Counted from the stretch's first letter, positions 18,883 to 27,772 are shown. The stretch: 64,000 nucleotides of DNA from an uncultured Bacteriovoracaceae bacterium (GCA_938017795.1 CALIJZ010000030.1:1-64000); one strand, 5' to 3'. The notes: generated by a model from the letters alone, not told the origin. A program made the numbers and translations.

Positions 18883-19469
18883 AATATTTCATCATCGTTT
18901 TATTCACTCTCAAACTTTGGTCTCAATCAACAACCGATCCAATAGAATTAAGATACCTAAATGCTTGCCTTAATAATCAAACCTCAAAGATAAGTAATAT
19001 TTCTCTTTCTCAAGATCAATATAGTTTTGTTTTAAAATCAATTATTTTAAAAGGGATTTTATCTCGAGACAACTTCCCGAAGTATCTTACAAATAAAAAT
19101 ATAACGAAAAAGGAGATACCTAAAATTTTTGAAATCGCAGAAAAGAAAAAATCTCTTTTTTGTCCTCTGACTAAATACATAGTAAATGGTTTGAAAAATG
19201 ATTATTTGAAAGATAAAGAAAAGTTTATACGCTACTTACCTCATTTAACTCCCTGGCTGTCTTACCTAAAGAACTCAACAAGCCCAGAAGCAATCAAGCC
19301 ACTTTATTACAAAGTAGATCAACAAATAAAAGAAAGACTTTCAATTTTTAGTGGTAAGGTAGAAATTCAATCATTTTACCTGCCAGCTAACCAAGAAACG
19401 ATGATAGAAAAAGTACCAATTATCGATATGGACGCTGAATTAGATTCAATTTTTGAAACAATCGAATAA
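18879..19469 (+). CDS. Small exported helical protein of unknown function
   Basis: 196 aa. Signal peptide MKYFIIVLFTLKLWSQ, then a mainly helical, Lys-rich domain with two Cys (LNACLNN and LFCPLTKY) that could form a disulfide, and a Pro-rich to acidic tail (DMDAELDSIFETIE). The ATG overlaps the preceding stop (ATGA at 18879), so it is the coupled third gene of the secreted set. Its end meets the oppositely oriented dehydrogenase gene with no gap and no visible terminator. Confidence 0.55.
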   Translation: MKYFIIVLFTLKLWSQSTTDPIELRYLNACLNNQTSKISNISLSQDQYSFVLKSIILKGILSRDNFPKYLTNKNITKKEIPKIFEIAEKKKSLFCPLTKYIVNGLKNDYLKDKEKFIRYLPHLTPWLSYLKNSTSPEAIKPLYYKVDQQIKERLSIFSGKVEIQSFYLPANQETMIEKVPIIDMDAELDSIFETIE

Positions 19470-20579
19470 TTAATGTCTATTCATTCTTCCAGGAAAACGA
19501 TGCTGTACATTACCTAAAGTAGATGTTTTGATTTTCTTGATTGAGTCAATTCTTCTTTCTGCCAATCTATCAGTCGCATGATTAACAGGAATACCTTCAT
19601 TGTCAGAAATATCAAAAACATTTAATGTTTGCTCATAGATACTATCAATCATTCTCCGCGACTTAGAATCACTCCAACCTTCAAATTCAATACTAACATT
19701 CATTAACCCACCAGCATTAATTAAATAATCAGGTGCATATAAAATATTTCTTTTCTTTAATTCATTGCCATGATGGTCTTGATCTAATTGATTATTAGCA
19801 GCTCCACATACGATATCACATTTAATTCGAGAAATCGTATCGTCATTAATTGAAGCTCCTAATGCACAAGGAGAAAAAATATCACATTCTACATCATAAA
19901 TTTTTGAAGGATCTATAAACTCAGCACTTGGAATAGCTTCTTTCATTCGCATAATATTCTTTTCAGAAATATCAGTGAAAATAATTTTGGCACCTTGCTC
20001 ATTTATAAGTTTAGCAAGTTCAAAGCCTACAGAACCGACTCCTTGAAGGGCCACTACTTTTCCCGCAGGAGATCTTGTTCCGTAAGTTTTAAAACAAGAA
20101 GCTTCTAAACCTCTAAAAACGCCAAGAGCAGTATAAGGAGCAGGATTTCCAGAGCCTCCCCTAATTTTAGCAACACCAACGACATTACTTGTCTCAACAA
20201 ACATCTCTTCAATATCACCAACTGTAATATTCACATCTTCGGCTGTAATATATCTTCCGTTTAAAGATTCAATAAAACGCCCATAAGATCTAAAAAGCGC
20301 TTCTGACTTATCAACTTTAGGGTCTCCAATTATAACAGCTTTACCTCCACCTAGGTGCAGGCCAGAAACAGCTGCTTTATAAGTCATTCCTTTGGAAAGT
20401 CTTAGAACATCTTTAAGAGCATCTTCTTCTGTAGCATAAGACCACATCCTTGTTCCACCTAATGCTGGCCCAAGAGTTGTATCATGAATTGCTATAATGG
20501 CTTTTAAATTACATGTTGGATCACTAAAGAAGACAACCTGCTCATGGCCCATACTATTTACTTGTTCAAATATGCTCAT
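19470..20579 (-). CDS. Leucine/branched-chain amino acid dehydrogenase
   Basis: 369 aa, typical for the Leu/Val/Phe dehydrogenase branch of the Glu/Leu/Phe/Val family. Motifs: GPALGGTRMW, the catalytic-lysine region GMTYKAAVSGLHLGGGKAVI, AEDVN in the substrate domain, and the NAD-binding GVGSVGFELAKL. The FSPCALGASIN and APDYLINAGGLMNV segments are diagnostic. It reversibly deaminates branched-chain amino acids to 2-oxo acids in the cytoplasm, consistent with catabolism of amino acids or supply of branched fatty acid starters. AAAGGA precedes the ATG by about 6 nt. It is transcribed divergently from the ferredoxin gene. Confidence 0.88.
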   Translation of the reverse strand: MSIFEQVNSMGHEQVVFFSDPTCNLKAIIAIHDTTLGPALGGTRMWSYATEEDALKDVLRLSKGMTYKAAVSGLHLGGGKAVIIGDPKVDKSEALFRSYGRFIESLNGRYITAEDVNITVGDIEEMFVETSNVVGVAKIRGGSGNPAPYTALGVFRGLEASCFKTYGTRSPAGKVVALQGVGSVGFELAKLINEQGAKIIFTDISEKNIMRMKEAIPSAEFIDPSKIYDVECDIFSPCALGASINDDTISRIKCDIVCGAANNQLDQDHHGNELKKRNILYAPDYLINAGGLMNVSIEFEGWSDSKSRRMIDSIYEQTLNVFDISDNEGIPVNHATDRLAERRIDSIKKIKTSTLGNVQHRFPGRMNRH

Positions 20580-20668
20580 AACTTTCCTTTAATAAATATT
20601 CTAAAAATTGTGATAAAAACTAGATTATATTAGTAGATTTTTTACAGTTTTTGGGTATAAATTTAAGT

Positions 20669-20971
20669 ATGCACCGTGCAACAAATCTTTCATCAACTAA
20701 ATCTATTGACCTCATTGATCATGAAACTATCTGTGACGGTTTTGATAGAAATAACCTAGAACTAAAGCATGGCTGCTTGGCCGGAAGCTGTGGAGTTTGC
20801 CTCATTGAAGTAGTATCTGGCGAGCAATTCTTAACTCCTGCTAAAACTATAGAAATAGATACGCTTGAGAGAGCAAAAAGAAGTAAGCCCGAACTTCAAA
20901 ATCTATCAATTCGTCTTGCTTGTAAATCCAGAATCTCAGCAGAGGGTGAAGTTAAATTTAGAAAGCTTTAA
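20669..20971 (+). CDS. 2Fe-2S ferredoxin
   Basis: 100 aa from the ATG at 20669. The plant-type cluster-binding loop is clear (KHGCLAGSCGVC, a C-x4-C-x2-C pattern) with the fourth Cys in RLACKSRI. It is a soluble one-electron carrier; its partner is unknown. No Shine-Dalgarno sequence is visible, and TATAAA (20656-20661) lies 7 nt before the ATG, so the message could be leaderless, although no good -35 is present. A TTG at 20651 could add six residues. It ends convergently with the pseudo-receiver gene, overlapping by 4 nt. Confidence 0.8.
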   Translation: MHRATNLSSTKSIDLIDHETICDGFDRNNLELKHGCLAGSCGVCLIEVVSGEQFLTPAKTIEIDTLERAKRSKPELQNLSIRLACKSRISAEGEVKFRKL

Positions 20972-21525
20972 CTATATTTTAGAAGAACTCTGTAAAAATC
21001 TTCCATCGTAAATGGCATATTTAAATAGTCATGAACACCTAAGTCTGATTCTAAATGAGCCTTTACTTTTTCAGGAGTAAGATGCTTTGAAGTAAGTGTT
21101 ATCTTAACATGCTTAAACTTTTTCTTCACTAAAGGAATCATTTGATTACAGAGTCTTGGGTAACCACTGTAATTAAGAAAAAGCACAGTATTTCTTTCAT
21201 CTTTTAAAGTTTTAGGTAGGTCTTCAAATTCCTTAATGATTTCCATATCTAAAGATGAATCAATCTCAGGAAGCAGTCCTTCAAAATACCCTGACTTATA
21301 ATCAAAGAACACAACCCTAGCTTTTATTTTATCAATTTGAGTTGCATATTCTCGCAGAACAACGTTTTGAGGTCCAGCAGCAACTCCGCCCAACATCTCA
21401 GGAAGGTTTGCTCCCACTCCAACTTGAACAACTTCTGGTCCTTGCTTATTTTCAATCTTTCTTTTTACTTTTTCATCAATTTTAAAGATTAAATCAGTTT
21501 CAATATCAAATTCTTTATTTGTCAT
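20968..21525 (-). CDS. Receiver-like (pseudo-receiver) protein
   Basis: 185 aa, no signal or membrane segment. The C-terminal 120 residues look like a CheY-like alpha/beta fold: VFFDYKSG, TVLFLNYSGYP at the place of the phospho-acceptor strand, KITLTSKH, and DYLNMPFTMEDFYRVL as the equivalent of the usual D-Y-L-x-K-P-F ending. The expected Asp and Lys are replaced (N/Y and M), so it would not be phosphorylated in the usual way. The N-terminal 65 residues are of unknown type. It lies 2 nt after the flavoprotein gene, so the two are almost certainly co-transcribed. Confidence 0.5.
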   Translation of the reverse strand: MTNKEFDIETDLIFKIDEKVKRKIENKQGPEVVQVGVGANLPEMLGGVAAGPQNVVLREYATQIDKIKARVVFFDYKSGYFEGLLPEIDSSLDMEIIKEFEDLPKTLKDERNTVLFLNYSGYPRLCNQMIPLVKKKFKHVKITLTSKHLTPEKVKAHLESDLGVHDYLNMPFTMEDFYRVLLKYS

Positions 21526-21527
21526 AT

Positions 21528-22517
21528 CTAGTTTAATTCTAATACTTTTTTTCTATTTTCTCTTCTTATTTTCGCATTTATATCATCTGCAGCATCTACG
21601 GCACTATCCCATGCAGTATATATTTGTTTTTTAAGACCAGCTCTGAGATCTCCAGCAATATAAAGGCCGTCTATATTAGTTTCACCCTTAGGATTTGTTA
21701 ATACAAAACCTCTTTGATCAACTTCTGCTCCAGCAGCGATAGCGAGTTCATTATAAACAATCATCCCGAGGGAAATGAAACAAATTTCAGCCGAAATATT
21801 CTTGCCTTCAGATAAAACAAATCCATCAAGAGACCCCGATCTAACATCTCCAAGTATTTGCATTATCTCCTCGTCATGAACTTCTATTTTATAAGCTTCA
21901 AGAAGTTTAGAAGTCTCGTCTGAAAATTCTACTTTCTTACCATTTGTTAAAATATTAACAGTAGTATTCCTATATCTCTCATAAAGCATAATCGCGACCC
22001 AAGCAGTTGAATTGGTCTCACCAATAATAGCAAGTTCTTTATCAAACACATGATGACCATCACATCTTAAGCAATAATCGGCTGTCTGTTTATTAGCAAA
22101 AGGGAGTATATCTCTTATGGATTCTTGTATATGAGGTTGAACATCTGTAACTCCAGTACATAAAATAACATGCTTACATTCATAAACTTGGTCTTCAGAG
22201 TCAGTAACTTTAAAAACATCTCCGGTTTTGACAAGTGAAGTGACGCCAAGGTCTTTTTTCCAATGAAATTTCTTTTTAAAAACACCTTCTGCTAACCAAT
22301 TCAAAGATTCTAAATTAGGCTCCTGAATTCCTCGAGTATATTCTAAATGCCCTGGCATATTCTCAACTTTCTTCACCCACTTTTCACGAGATTTTTTTCT
22401 ATCTTTTTTTGTTCCAGGAAAAAATAGAGTTTCATCATTATTAAGAACAGTTCTTAAAACAGCCATTACTCCAGCAGAACCTCCACCAATAACACATATA
22501 GGATATATTTTATTCAT
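21528..22517 (-). CDS. FAD-dependent oxidoreductase, thioredoxin-reductase-like
   Basis: 329 aa. Rossmann FAD motif IGGGSAGVMA near the N-terminus, a redox-active pair in YCLRCDGH (compare CATCDG of thioredoxin reductase), a second dinucleotide site (IIGETNSTAW) and the FAD-closing motif GLYIAGDLRAGLKKQIYTAWDSA. Insertions around residues 30-60 (Lys-rich) distinguish it from true TrxB. It likely reduces a disulfide or small redox protein with NAD(P)H; the substrate is unknown. Downstream of corC by 24 nt, upstream of the pseudo-receiver. Confidence 0.75.
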   Translation of the reverse strand: MNKIYPICVIGGGSAGVMAVLRTVLNNDETLFFPGTKKDRKKSREKWVKKVENMPGHLEYTRGIQEPNLESLNWLAEGVFKKKFHWKKDLGVTSLVKTGDVFKVTDSEDQVYECKHVILCTGVTDVQPHIQESIRDILPFANKQTADYCLRCDGHHVFDKELAIIGETNSTAWVAIMLYERYRNTTVNILTNGKKVEFSDETSKLLEAYKIEVHDEEIMQILGDVRSGSLDGFVLSEGKNISAEICFISLGMIVYNELAIAAGAEVDQRGFVLTNPKGETNIDGLYIAGDLRAGLKKQIYTAWDSAVDAADDINAKIRRENRKKVLELN

Positions 22518-22541
22518 AAAAAGAGATTAACTTAATTGCAA

Positions 22542-23873
22542 TCAAGAAGAAAGTGATTTTGAAGCCAACTCAACATCATCAATTTTCTCTTGAGCAGTTG
22601 CACTTTCAATTGTGTGGCCATCTAAAGATTTTATTATAATTTTCTCTATATTGGAATTTGTCACTTTTTCTAATTCAAAAGAAAAATTCTCCCATAATAT
22701 TACTTGACCCTCTTTTGGAAAAACGTCTTCAAGCATATCAAGAATAAATCCTGTCAAAGTAGAATAATTGTCATTAAGAGGAATCTTTATATCATATTCA
22801 TTATATAAATCTCTCAATGAAATAACACCAGAAACTGTTAAACCATCAGGCCCAATAATATGATTAGCTGTTGGAAGATCAGCTTCTTCAGTATCATGTT
22901 CATCCAGGATTTCTCCAAAGATTTCTTCCATAATATCTTCAAGAGTAATAATCCCTACTACTAGACCACTTTCATCTTTAACTAATGCAAGATGAACCTT
23001 ATTTTTATTCATATGATCAAAGACTGCATGGATTTTCATACTCTCATAAACATAAAATGGATCTTTAATATATTTTTTTAAGTTAAAGTTTTCTCTTTCT
23101 TCCTCATCAACAAAAGCAAGGTCCTTAACGTGTAAAAAACCAACCGGTGAATCGAGGTTATCTTCAAAAATAGGATATCGAGTATGTGAATGTTCTCTAA
23201 CTGCAGCTATAACTTCATTAAAGTTTGAATTTATCTGAATTCCATTCACTTTAGTTCTTGGAACCATTGCATCTTTAACTTTGATCATTGGAAACTCTAA
23301 AACAGAGTTAAGCATATCAATTTGTTTAGAATCAATGGATTTTTCTTCTTCAGCTTGATTGACCATAAATTCAATATCATTTTGTGTAACAAGCCTTTCA
23401 TTAATTTTTGCATTTTTTCCAAGAAAGCTCTCTAAAAGAAAAGTTATAAAAAAGACAGCAGGTGAGAATAAGTAATAAAAAAATTTTAAAATAAATAAAA
23501 GTGGAACTACTAATCTTTCAGCACTAGATCGAGCAAAAGTTTTAGGAAAGACTTCTCCAAAAATTAAAATTAAAGTTGTCGTCACACCTGTTGCAATTGC
23601 TATAACATTACTTTGAAATAACTTCATTGCAATTGTAGTAGTTAATGCTCCTAAAAAAACGTTCACTAAATTATTTCCAATCAAAATAGTAGTCAGAAGT
23701 TCATTAGGTTTATTTAACAAAAACTCTAAGTTTTTATATTTCTTCTCATTGTCCTCAATTAGTTGTTTAACTCGATCTTGAGGGATCGTCATTAAAACAG
23801 CTTCAGAACCTGAGAAAAATGCAGAACCAATTAGTCCAAGAACAAATAAACCGACATCATACATATCAAGCAT
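22542..23873 (-). CDS. CorC/HlyC-family membrane protein (CNNM-CBS-CorC)
   Basis: 443 aa. An N-terminal DUF21/CNNM domain with about four membrane helices begins with LGLIGSAFFSGSEAVLMTIP and includes GEVFPKTFAR. Two CBS modules follow (KDAMVPRTKVNGI; THTRYPIFEDNLDSPVGFLHVKD; LALVKDESGLVVGIITLEDIMEEIFGEI) and a C-terminal CorC_HlyC transporter-associated domain. Members handle divalent cations, probably Mg2+ efflux or tolerance, at the inner membrane. AAGGAC lies about 8 nt before the ATG. The gene has a strong promoter about 170 nt upstream and thus a long leader. Confidence 0.85.
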   Translation of the reverse strand: MLDMYDVGLFVLGLIGSAFFSGSEAVLMTIPQDRVKQLIEDNEKKYKNLEFLLNKPNELLTTILIGNNLVNVFLGALTTTIAMKLFQSNVIAIATGVTTTLILIFGEVFPKTFARSSAERLVVPLLFILKFFYYLFSPAVFFITFLLESFLGKNAKINERLVTQNDIEFMVNQAEEEKSIDSKQIDMLNSVLEFPMIKVKDAMVPRTKVNGIQINSNFNEVIAAVREHSHTRYPIFEDNLDSPVGFLHVKDLAFVDEEERENFNLKKYIKDPFYVYESMKIHAVFDHMNKNKVHLALVKDESGLVVGIITLEDIMEEIFGEILDEHDTEEADLPTANHIIGPDGLTVSGVISLRDLYNEYDIKIPLNDNYSTLTGFILDMLEDVFPKEGQVILWENFSFELEKVTNSNIEKIIIKSLDGHTIESATAQEKIDDVELASKSLSS

Positions 23874-24034
23874 TTATAAAGTCCTTAAAAATATTGTAAA
23901 AATTATTAAAATAGATAGGTTAGATTCAGACGGGGGTTTTATTCAGTTCTCCTTTTTTCGTCTCTAATTCTGGCAACTAGTTATTAAGCTAATCTTCCTT
24001 TCATGAAAACCCACATTTTTGGGCCCAGATTATT
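23874..24034 (-). other. Long 5' leader of corC, function unknown
   Basis: About 160 nt lie between the predicted start of transcription and the ATG. The minus strand contains a GGGCCC-rich segment with a run AAAAATGTGGG (about 24023-24005), a 10-codon frame starting at that ATG, an AAAAAAGGAG element without a start codon at proper distance, and complementary GACG/CGTC blocks flanking it. No M-box or other riboswitch consensus that I know is recognisable. It may be a cation-responsive leader, given the CorC product, but that is a guess. Confidence 0.3.
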
Positions 24035-24040
24035 AGATTG

Positions 24041-24069
24041 ATTATAGCATGAGTCAATTTTTTGCTCAA
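24041..24069 (-). promoter_or_regulatory. Strong sigma-70 type promoter of corC
   Basis: On the minus strand TTGAGC (24069-24064), a 17-nt spacer and a perfect TATAAT (24046-24041) preceded by TGC (extended -10). This is the best consensus promoter in the window. Transcription would begin near 24034. It lies just after the stop of the zinc-ribbon gene. Confidence 0.6.
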
Positions 24070-24087
24070 ATCTGAACTCGAAAATAT

Positions 24088-24537
24088 TCAATGCTCCAGC
24101 TGTTTTCCTTCGAAATTATGATCTGAATACACGATTCTATCGTGCATTTCATGATTAAAACCATAAATAGATGGCAAATTCTTCACTTTACGGAAGTTCG
24201 TATTACATTTATAGCAGATGACAACATTGCCAATTTTACTGAACAAAAATAGGTCAAATAGCCACAAGACGATAAGGCTAACTCCATAGGTCCAAATCGA
24301 TAAAATAGCAGCAATAATAAATAAACCAACACCAACCTTCCTGTTGAAATCTTTTTGCTTATAAAAATCTTTCCTAGAACAAGAGGGGCAATCTGACAAA
24401 ACACCTTCTAAATGATCAGGTGTAAACTTTACACCTGTAACATGCTCACAAACTGAACACTTAACCTTAGAGGCTTCTAGTGAGGGAATAACTTCGATCC
24501 CTGAATGACATTCTTCACATGTAAATTGAACTTCCAT
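24088..24537 (-). CDS. Membrane protein with zinc-ribbon motifs
   Basis: 149 aa from the ATG at 24537, which overlaps the previous stop (TAATG). The N-terminus has two C-x2-C pairs (TCEECH, KCSVC) typical of an MJ0042-like zinc finger, a third pair (DCPSC), then two transmembrane helices (VGVGLFIIAAILSIWTYGVSLIVLWLF), and a fourth C-x2-C (VICYKCN) after them. Zinc binding is inferred from the Cys pairs. No function known. It is last in a cluster that includes a Nudix hydrolase. Confidence 0.6.
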   Translation of the reverse strand: MEVQFTCEECHSGIEVIPSLEASKVKCSVCEHVTGVKFTPDHLEGVLSDCPSCSRKDFYKQKDFNRKVGVGLFIIAAILSIWTYGVSLIVLWLFDLFLFSKIGNVVICYKCNTNFRKVKNLPSIYGFNHEMHDRIVYSDHNFEGKQLEH

Positions 24538-25322
24538 TAAAGCATCCATGATTTGTTAACAAAATAATATAATGCAATCAATTCAGAAGTTAGAACAAAG
24601 AATGTTGTAACATACATTACGCCAGTAGCACTTTGAATTGATCTCATTTTTGATAAACGATAACTGAAAATACTCAAAACGGAAATAGCTAAAAATCCCC
24701 ATAATAGTCTCATGCTAATCATTATCATATCAAACATGCTTGCAATATTTAGATCGATATTAAACTTCCAAATAGAAAAAATACAAAATAAAATCTTAAT
24801 AGTTAATAGGGCCCACAGAACCCAATGTAAATTAAGTAAAGGCCTCTCGCTTAATTTAGGTACAACTAAATAATAATGCCCCAGTATCATCGAAAAAATT
24901 ATATTACTAAAATATAAAGTAGAAATTAATAAGTAACTACTTGAATATAAAAAATTAGTTTTGAAATAACTTTGAAAAGAAATCAAAGAAACCAATCCAA
25001 CAACCATAGAAAAGCATGATAAAAGAAAGACGAAAAACTTTAATCTCCCTTGATCGACCTTTTCAATAAAGAAAACAAAACAAAAACTAGAAAGTGTAAC
25101 TCCAAGGAGTAAAATCTCATATAGCTCAAAGCTCATTTCAGTATTAATAAATTTCTTTGTTATAAAAATTGCAGAGATATTACAAACAACACTAATCAAA
25201 ACTACAAGTTTATGAAAACCTGGACCAGTTTTTAAAATATTAACAAATGGGAGGAAGAATAACATTCCTAAAGAAATATAAATCAGAAAATAACAAATCA
25301 CTTTATAATAAATCATTTCCAT
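24537..25322 (-). CDS. Polytopic membrane protein of unknown function
   Basis: 261 aa with about eight hydrophobic helices and almost no soluble domain. One segment, MILGHYYLVVPKLSERPLLN, has a conserved look (His, Tyr and Pro at a helix end), and the last helices contain RLLWGFLAISVLSIFSYR. The start at 25322 is chosen over an in-frame ATG two codons later because GAGGGA sits at proper distance from it; it overlaps the Nudix gene by 10 nt. No family recognised. Confidence 0.55.
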   Translation of the reverse strand: MEMIYYKVICYFLIYISLGMLFFLPFVNILKTGPGFHKLVVLISVVCNISAIFITKKFINTEMSFELYEILLLGVTLSSFCFVFFIEKVDQGRLKFFVFLLSCFSMVVGLVSLISFQSYFKTNFLYSSSYLLISTLYFSNIIFSMILGHYYLVVPKLSERPLLNLHWVLWALLTIKILFCIFSIWKFNIDLNIASMFDMIMISMRLLWGFLAISVLSIFSYRLSKMRSIQSATGVMYVTTFFVLTSELIALYYFVNKSWML

Positions 25323-25744
25323 AAAAATCCCTCAAATTCTAAGAATTCCTTCATATCATTTCCAAAGAATGATTTCAAATCTGAAAAAATTTGTAGGTTT
25401 GCCGGTGGAATTTCTTTATAAAAACGATCATCTTCAATACTAAACCAGTCTTTCAATTTATGATCTTCATCATTCTTAAAGAGATGTATATAAAAGAGAT
25501 ATGTTTTTTGCTTGTTCTTATATCTAAAGAGTTTAAAAAAAAGTGGTTTATCGACTTTAATACTCACTTCTTCTTCAATTTCTCTTATAATTGCATCTCC
25601 TGGGGATTCTCCATTTTCAATTTTCCCTCCAGGAAACTCCCAAAAGTTATAGAGATCTCCTTCTTCAAGTCTTCTTTGCATAAAGACATGAGGCTTGCCA
25701 TCTATAAATTTATAAATAATTCCAAGTGAAATAAGAAGTGTCAC
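25313..25744 (-). CDS. Nudix hydrolase (MutT-like)
   Basis: 143 aa. The Nudix box GGKIENGESPGDAIIREIEEEV matches G-x5-E-x7-REU-x-EE closely, with Ser instead of the usual Gly near its end. Upstream NFWEFPGGK is typical of MutT/8-oxo-dGTP diphosphatases, so cleansing of oxidised nucleotides is the best guess. It begins with GTG, 3 nt after the preceding stop, and has no other Met before residue 22. Confidence 0.8.
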   Translation of the reverse strand: MTLLISLGIIYKFIDGKPHVFMQRRLEEGDLYNFWEFPGGKIENGESPGDAIIREIEEEVSIKVDKPLFFKLFRYKNKQKTYLFYIHLFKNDEDHKLKDWFSIEDDRFYKEIPPANLQIFSDLKSFFGNDMKEFLEFEGFLWK

Positions 25745-25747
25745 TAA

Positions 25748-26194
25748 CTAGAAGTACCAACGAGCTATTAAAGCAGCCTCAAAATCAAAATCTGTTTCTT
25801 CAATTATTGAAAAAACTCCCGCTGCTTCGACAAAGACCTCTAAAGGAATAGACTTCCAAAAGTGCCCAATCCCAACAACTGCTCTTGGTCCAAAAAGAAA
25901 GTCTTGATTTTCTTTATCCTTCATTCTCAAGCCAGCCCCATAATAAATATCTATAAAATACTCATCAATGGTAAAAAGGTTTCTCTTATGTCTTAAAAGA
26001 TCTGCTCTAATATTAAAAAATTCGTCAAAATCGTAAGAGAGCATCCCGTCAACTGACCAGCTTTGATTTAAGAAGTAATTTAAAGAAATTCCTGTAGGAA
26101 CACCAAGAGAAACTCCTGCTCCAAACTTTCTAATTTTCTCAGCAAGTCCAATATTGGAAACTAGGATAAAACTTAGAATTATAAATTTTTTCAT
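25748..26194 (-). CDS. Small outer-membrane beta-barrel protein
   Basis: 148 aa. Signal peptide MKKFIILSFILVSNIGLAE, then about eight amphipathic strands (FGAGVSLGVPTGISLNYF, WSVDGMLSYDF, YYGAGLRM, RAVVGIGHFW, EVFVEAAGVF) ending in ALIARWYF, a barrel-type terminal Phe. Similar 8-stranded barrels are often found next to envelope genes, but the role is unknown. Its ATG overlaps the rny stop (TAATG at 26194), so it is translated from the same mRNA as RNase Y. Confidence 0.65.
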   Translation of the reverse strand: MKKFIILSFILVSNIGLAEKIRKFGAGVSLGVPTGISLNYFLNQSWSVDGMLSYDFDEFFNIRADLLRHKRNLFTIDEYFIDIYYGAGLRMKDKENQDFLFGPRAVVGIGHFWKSIPLEVFVEAAGVFSIIEETDFDFEAALIARWYF

Positions 26195-27753
26195 TATTTT
26201 GCAATCCCCACAGCTCTTGTTTCTCGTATTACAGAAACTTTAATTGTACCCGGGTAAGACATCTCTTCTTCAATCTTTTTAGCAATGTCTCTAGATAAAA
26301 TTACAGTCGTCTCATCATTGATTTTATTATTCTCAACCAATACTCTAATCTCCCTACCGGCAGAAATTGCATAACTCTTTTTCACGCCCTCGAAGCTATT
26401 TGCAATTTTTTCAATATCAGTAACTCTACTTACATAAGATTCTTTCAAGAACTTTCTAACTCCAGGCCTTGCTCCACTAATTGCATCAGCGGCCATGACT
26501 AAATGGGCAAGTACTGTTTCTGGCTTCACATCCTCATGGTGAGCTCTAATAGCATGAACAATATCAGCATGCTCTCCATATTTTTTTACAAAGTCAGCCC
26601 CAACCATCGCATGGGATCCTTCCATGGAAGCATCCATGACTTTTCCAATATCATGAAGCAATCCAGCTCTTCTTGCTTGTTTGGTATTTAATCCAAGCTC
26701 AGCTGCCATTGCTCCACATAAGAAAGCAACCTCAAGTGAATGCTGATATTGATTTTGCATATAAGAAGTTCTCCAGTTTAATGCACCAATCATTTTTAAA
26801 ACTTCTGGATGCATTCCGTGAACTCCAATTTCCATTTGAGCTTTTTCTCCAAGATCTCTTAGTCTCGACTCAAATTGTACTTTTGACTTTTCATAAAAAT
26901 CTTCAATTTTAGCTGGATGAATTCTTCCATCTGCAATTAATCTCTCTAGTGTCATTCTTGCTATCTGCTTTCTCACAACATTAAAACAAGAGATAACAAC
27001 CATTCCTGGAGTATCATCAATAATTAAATCAACACCACAAATTTGCTCAAAGGCACGAATATTTCTACCTTCCCTTCCAATAAGACGACCTTTAATATCA
27101 TCACCAGGCAGTGCAACAGAAGAAATCGTTTGCTCAGCAACATACTCTCCAGCAAATCTTTGAATTGCTGTAGAGATAACTTTCTTGGCCATCTTTTCAG
27201 ACTGCTCTTTTGTATCTTCTTCAATTCTTTTAATTTCTTTAGAAGCATCTACTTTTGCTTCTTGAGTATAGATATTAATAAGTTCTTCTTTAATACTATC
27301 CTTACTCATCCCTGAAACAGAAGAAAGCTTTTCAGCATACTCTTGTTCTTTGGTTTCATATCTAATTTCTTTTTCTTTTAATTTTGTCTCTAAAATATCT
27401 AGAGTAGATTTTTTATCTTTAAACTCAATTGCAAGTTTCTCTTGATACTCAAGTTTTTGATCAAGTTTAACTTCTTTTTTTGCAAGCTCTCTTTCAATAT
27501 TTCCCAACTTATCATTTCTGGATTGGTACTCTCTTTCTAGATTTACTCTTTCATCTCTAATAATAACTTTGGCTTCTCCTCTGGCTTCAGACTTTATCGA
27601 TTTTGCTTTATCTTTAGCAGAATTTAAAATCTCATCGCCCTCTTTTTCTCTTCTTTTTTTCTCGCTAGAGCTTTTTACATAACCTGGAGCATAGCCTAAT
27701 ACTAAACCAGCTACTCCCACTAACCCTGTAACAATGATTGAACTCGAATCCAT
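26194..27753 (-). CDS. rny: Ribonuclease Y
   Basis: 519 aa, the usual length. One N-terminal membrane helix (residues about 5-25), a long Lys/Glu-rich coiled coil (about 30-200), a KH domain with GRLIGREGRNIRAFE, and an HD domain with HSLEVAFLCG, LLHDIGK and SHAMVGADF. It is the membrane-bound endonuclease that starts bulk mRNA decay. It lies 20 nt after the 5-formyl-THF cyclo-ligase gene, in the order zapA, cyclo-ligase, rny. Confidence 0.95.
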   Translation of the reverse strand: MDSSSIIVTGLVGVAGLVLGYAPGYVKSSSEKKRREKEGDEILNSAKDKAKSIKSEARGEAKVIIRDERVNLEREYQSRNDKLGNIERELAKKEVKLDQKLEYQEKLAIEFKDKKSTLDILETKLKEKEIRYETKEQEYAEKLSSVSGMSKDSIKEELINIYTQEAKVDASKEIKRIEEDTKEQSEKMAKKVISTAIQRFAGEYVAEQTISSVALPGDDIKGRLIGREGRNIRAFEQICGVDLIIDDTPGMVVISCFNVVRKQIARMTLERLIADGRIHPAKIEDFYEKSKVQFESRLRDLGEKAQMEIGVHGMHPEVLKMIGALNWRTSYMQNQYQHSLEVAFLCGAMAAELGLNTKQARRAGLLHDIGKVMDASMEGSHAMVGADFVKKYGEHADIVHAIRAHHEDVKPETVLAHLVMAADAISGARPGVRKFLKESYVSRVTDIEKIANSFEGVKKSYAISAGREIRVLVENNKINDETTVILSRDIAKKIEEEMSYPGTIKVSVIRETRAVGIAK

Positions 27754-27772
27754 TAATAACTCCTAATATAAC

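Noticed and set aside
23874-24034. M-box (ykoK) Mg2+ riboswitch before corC
   Set aside because: The conserved M-box core sequences are not present; only the position and target suggest it.
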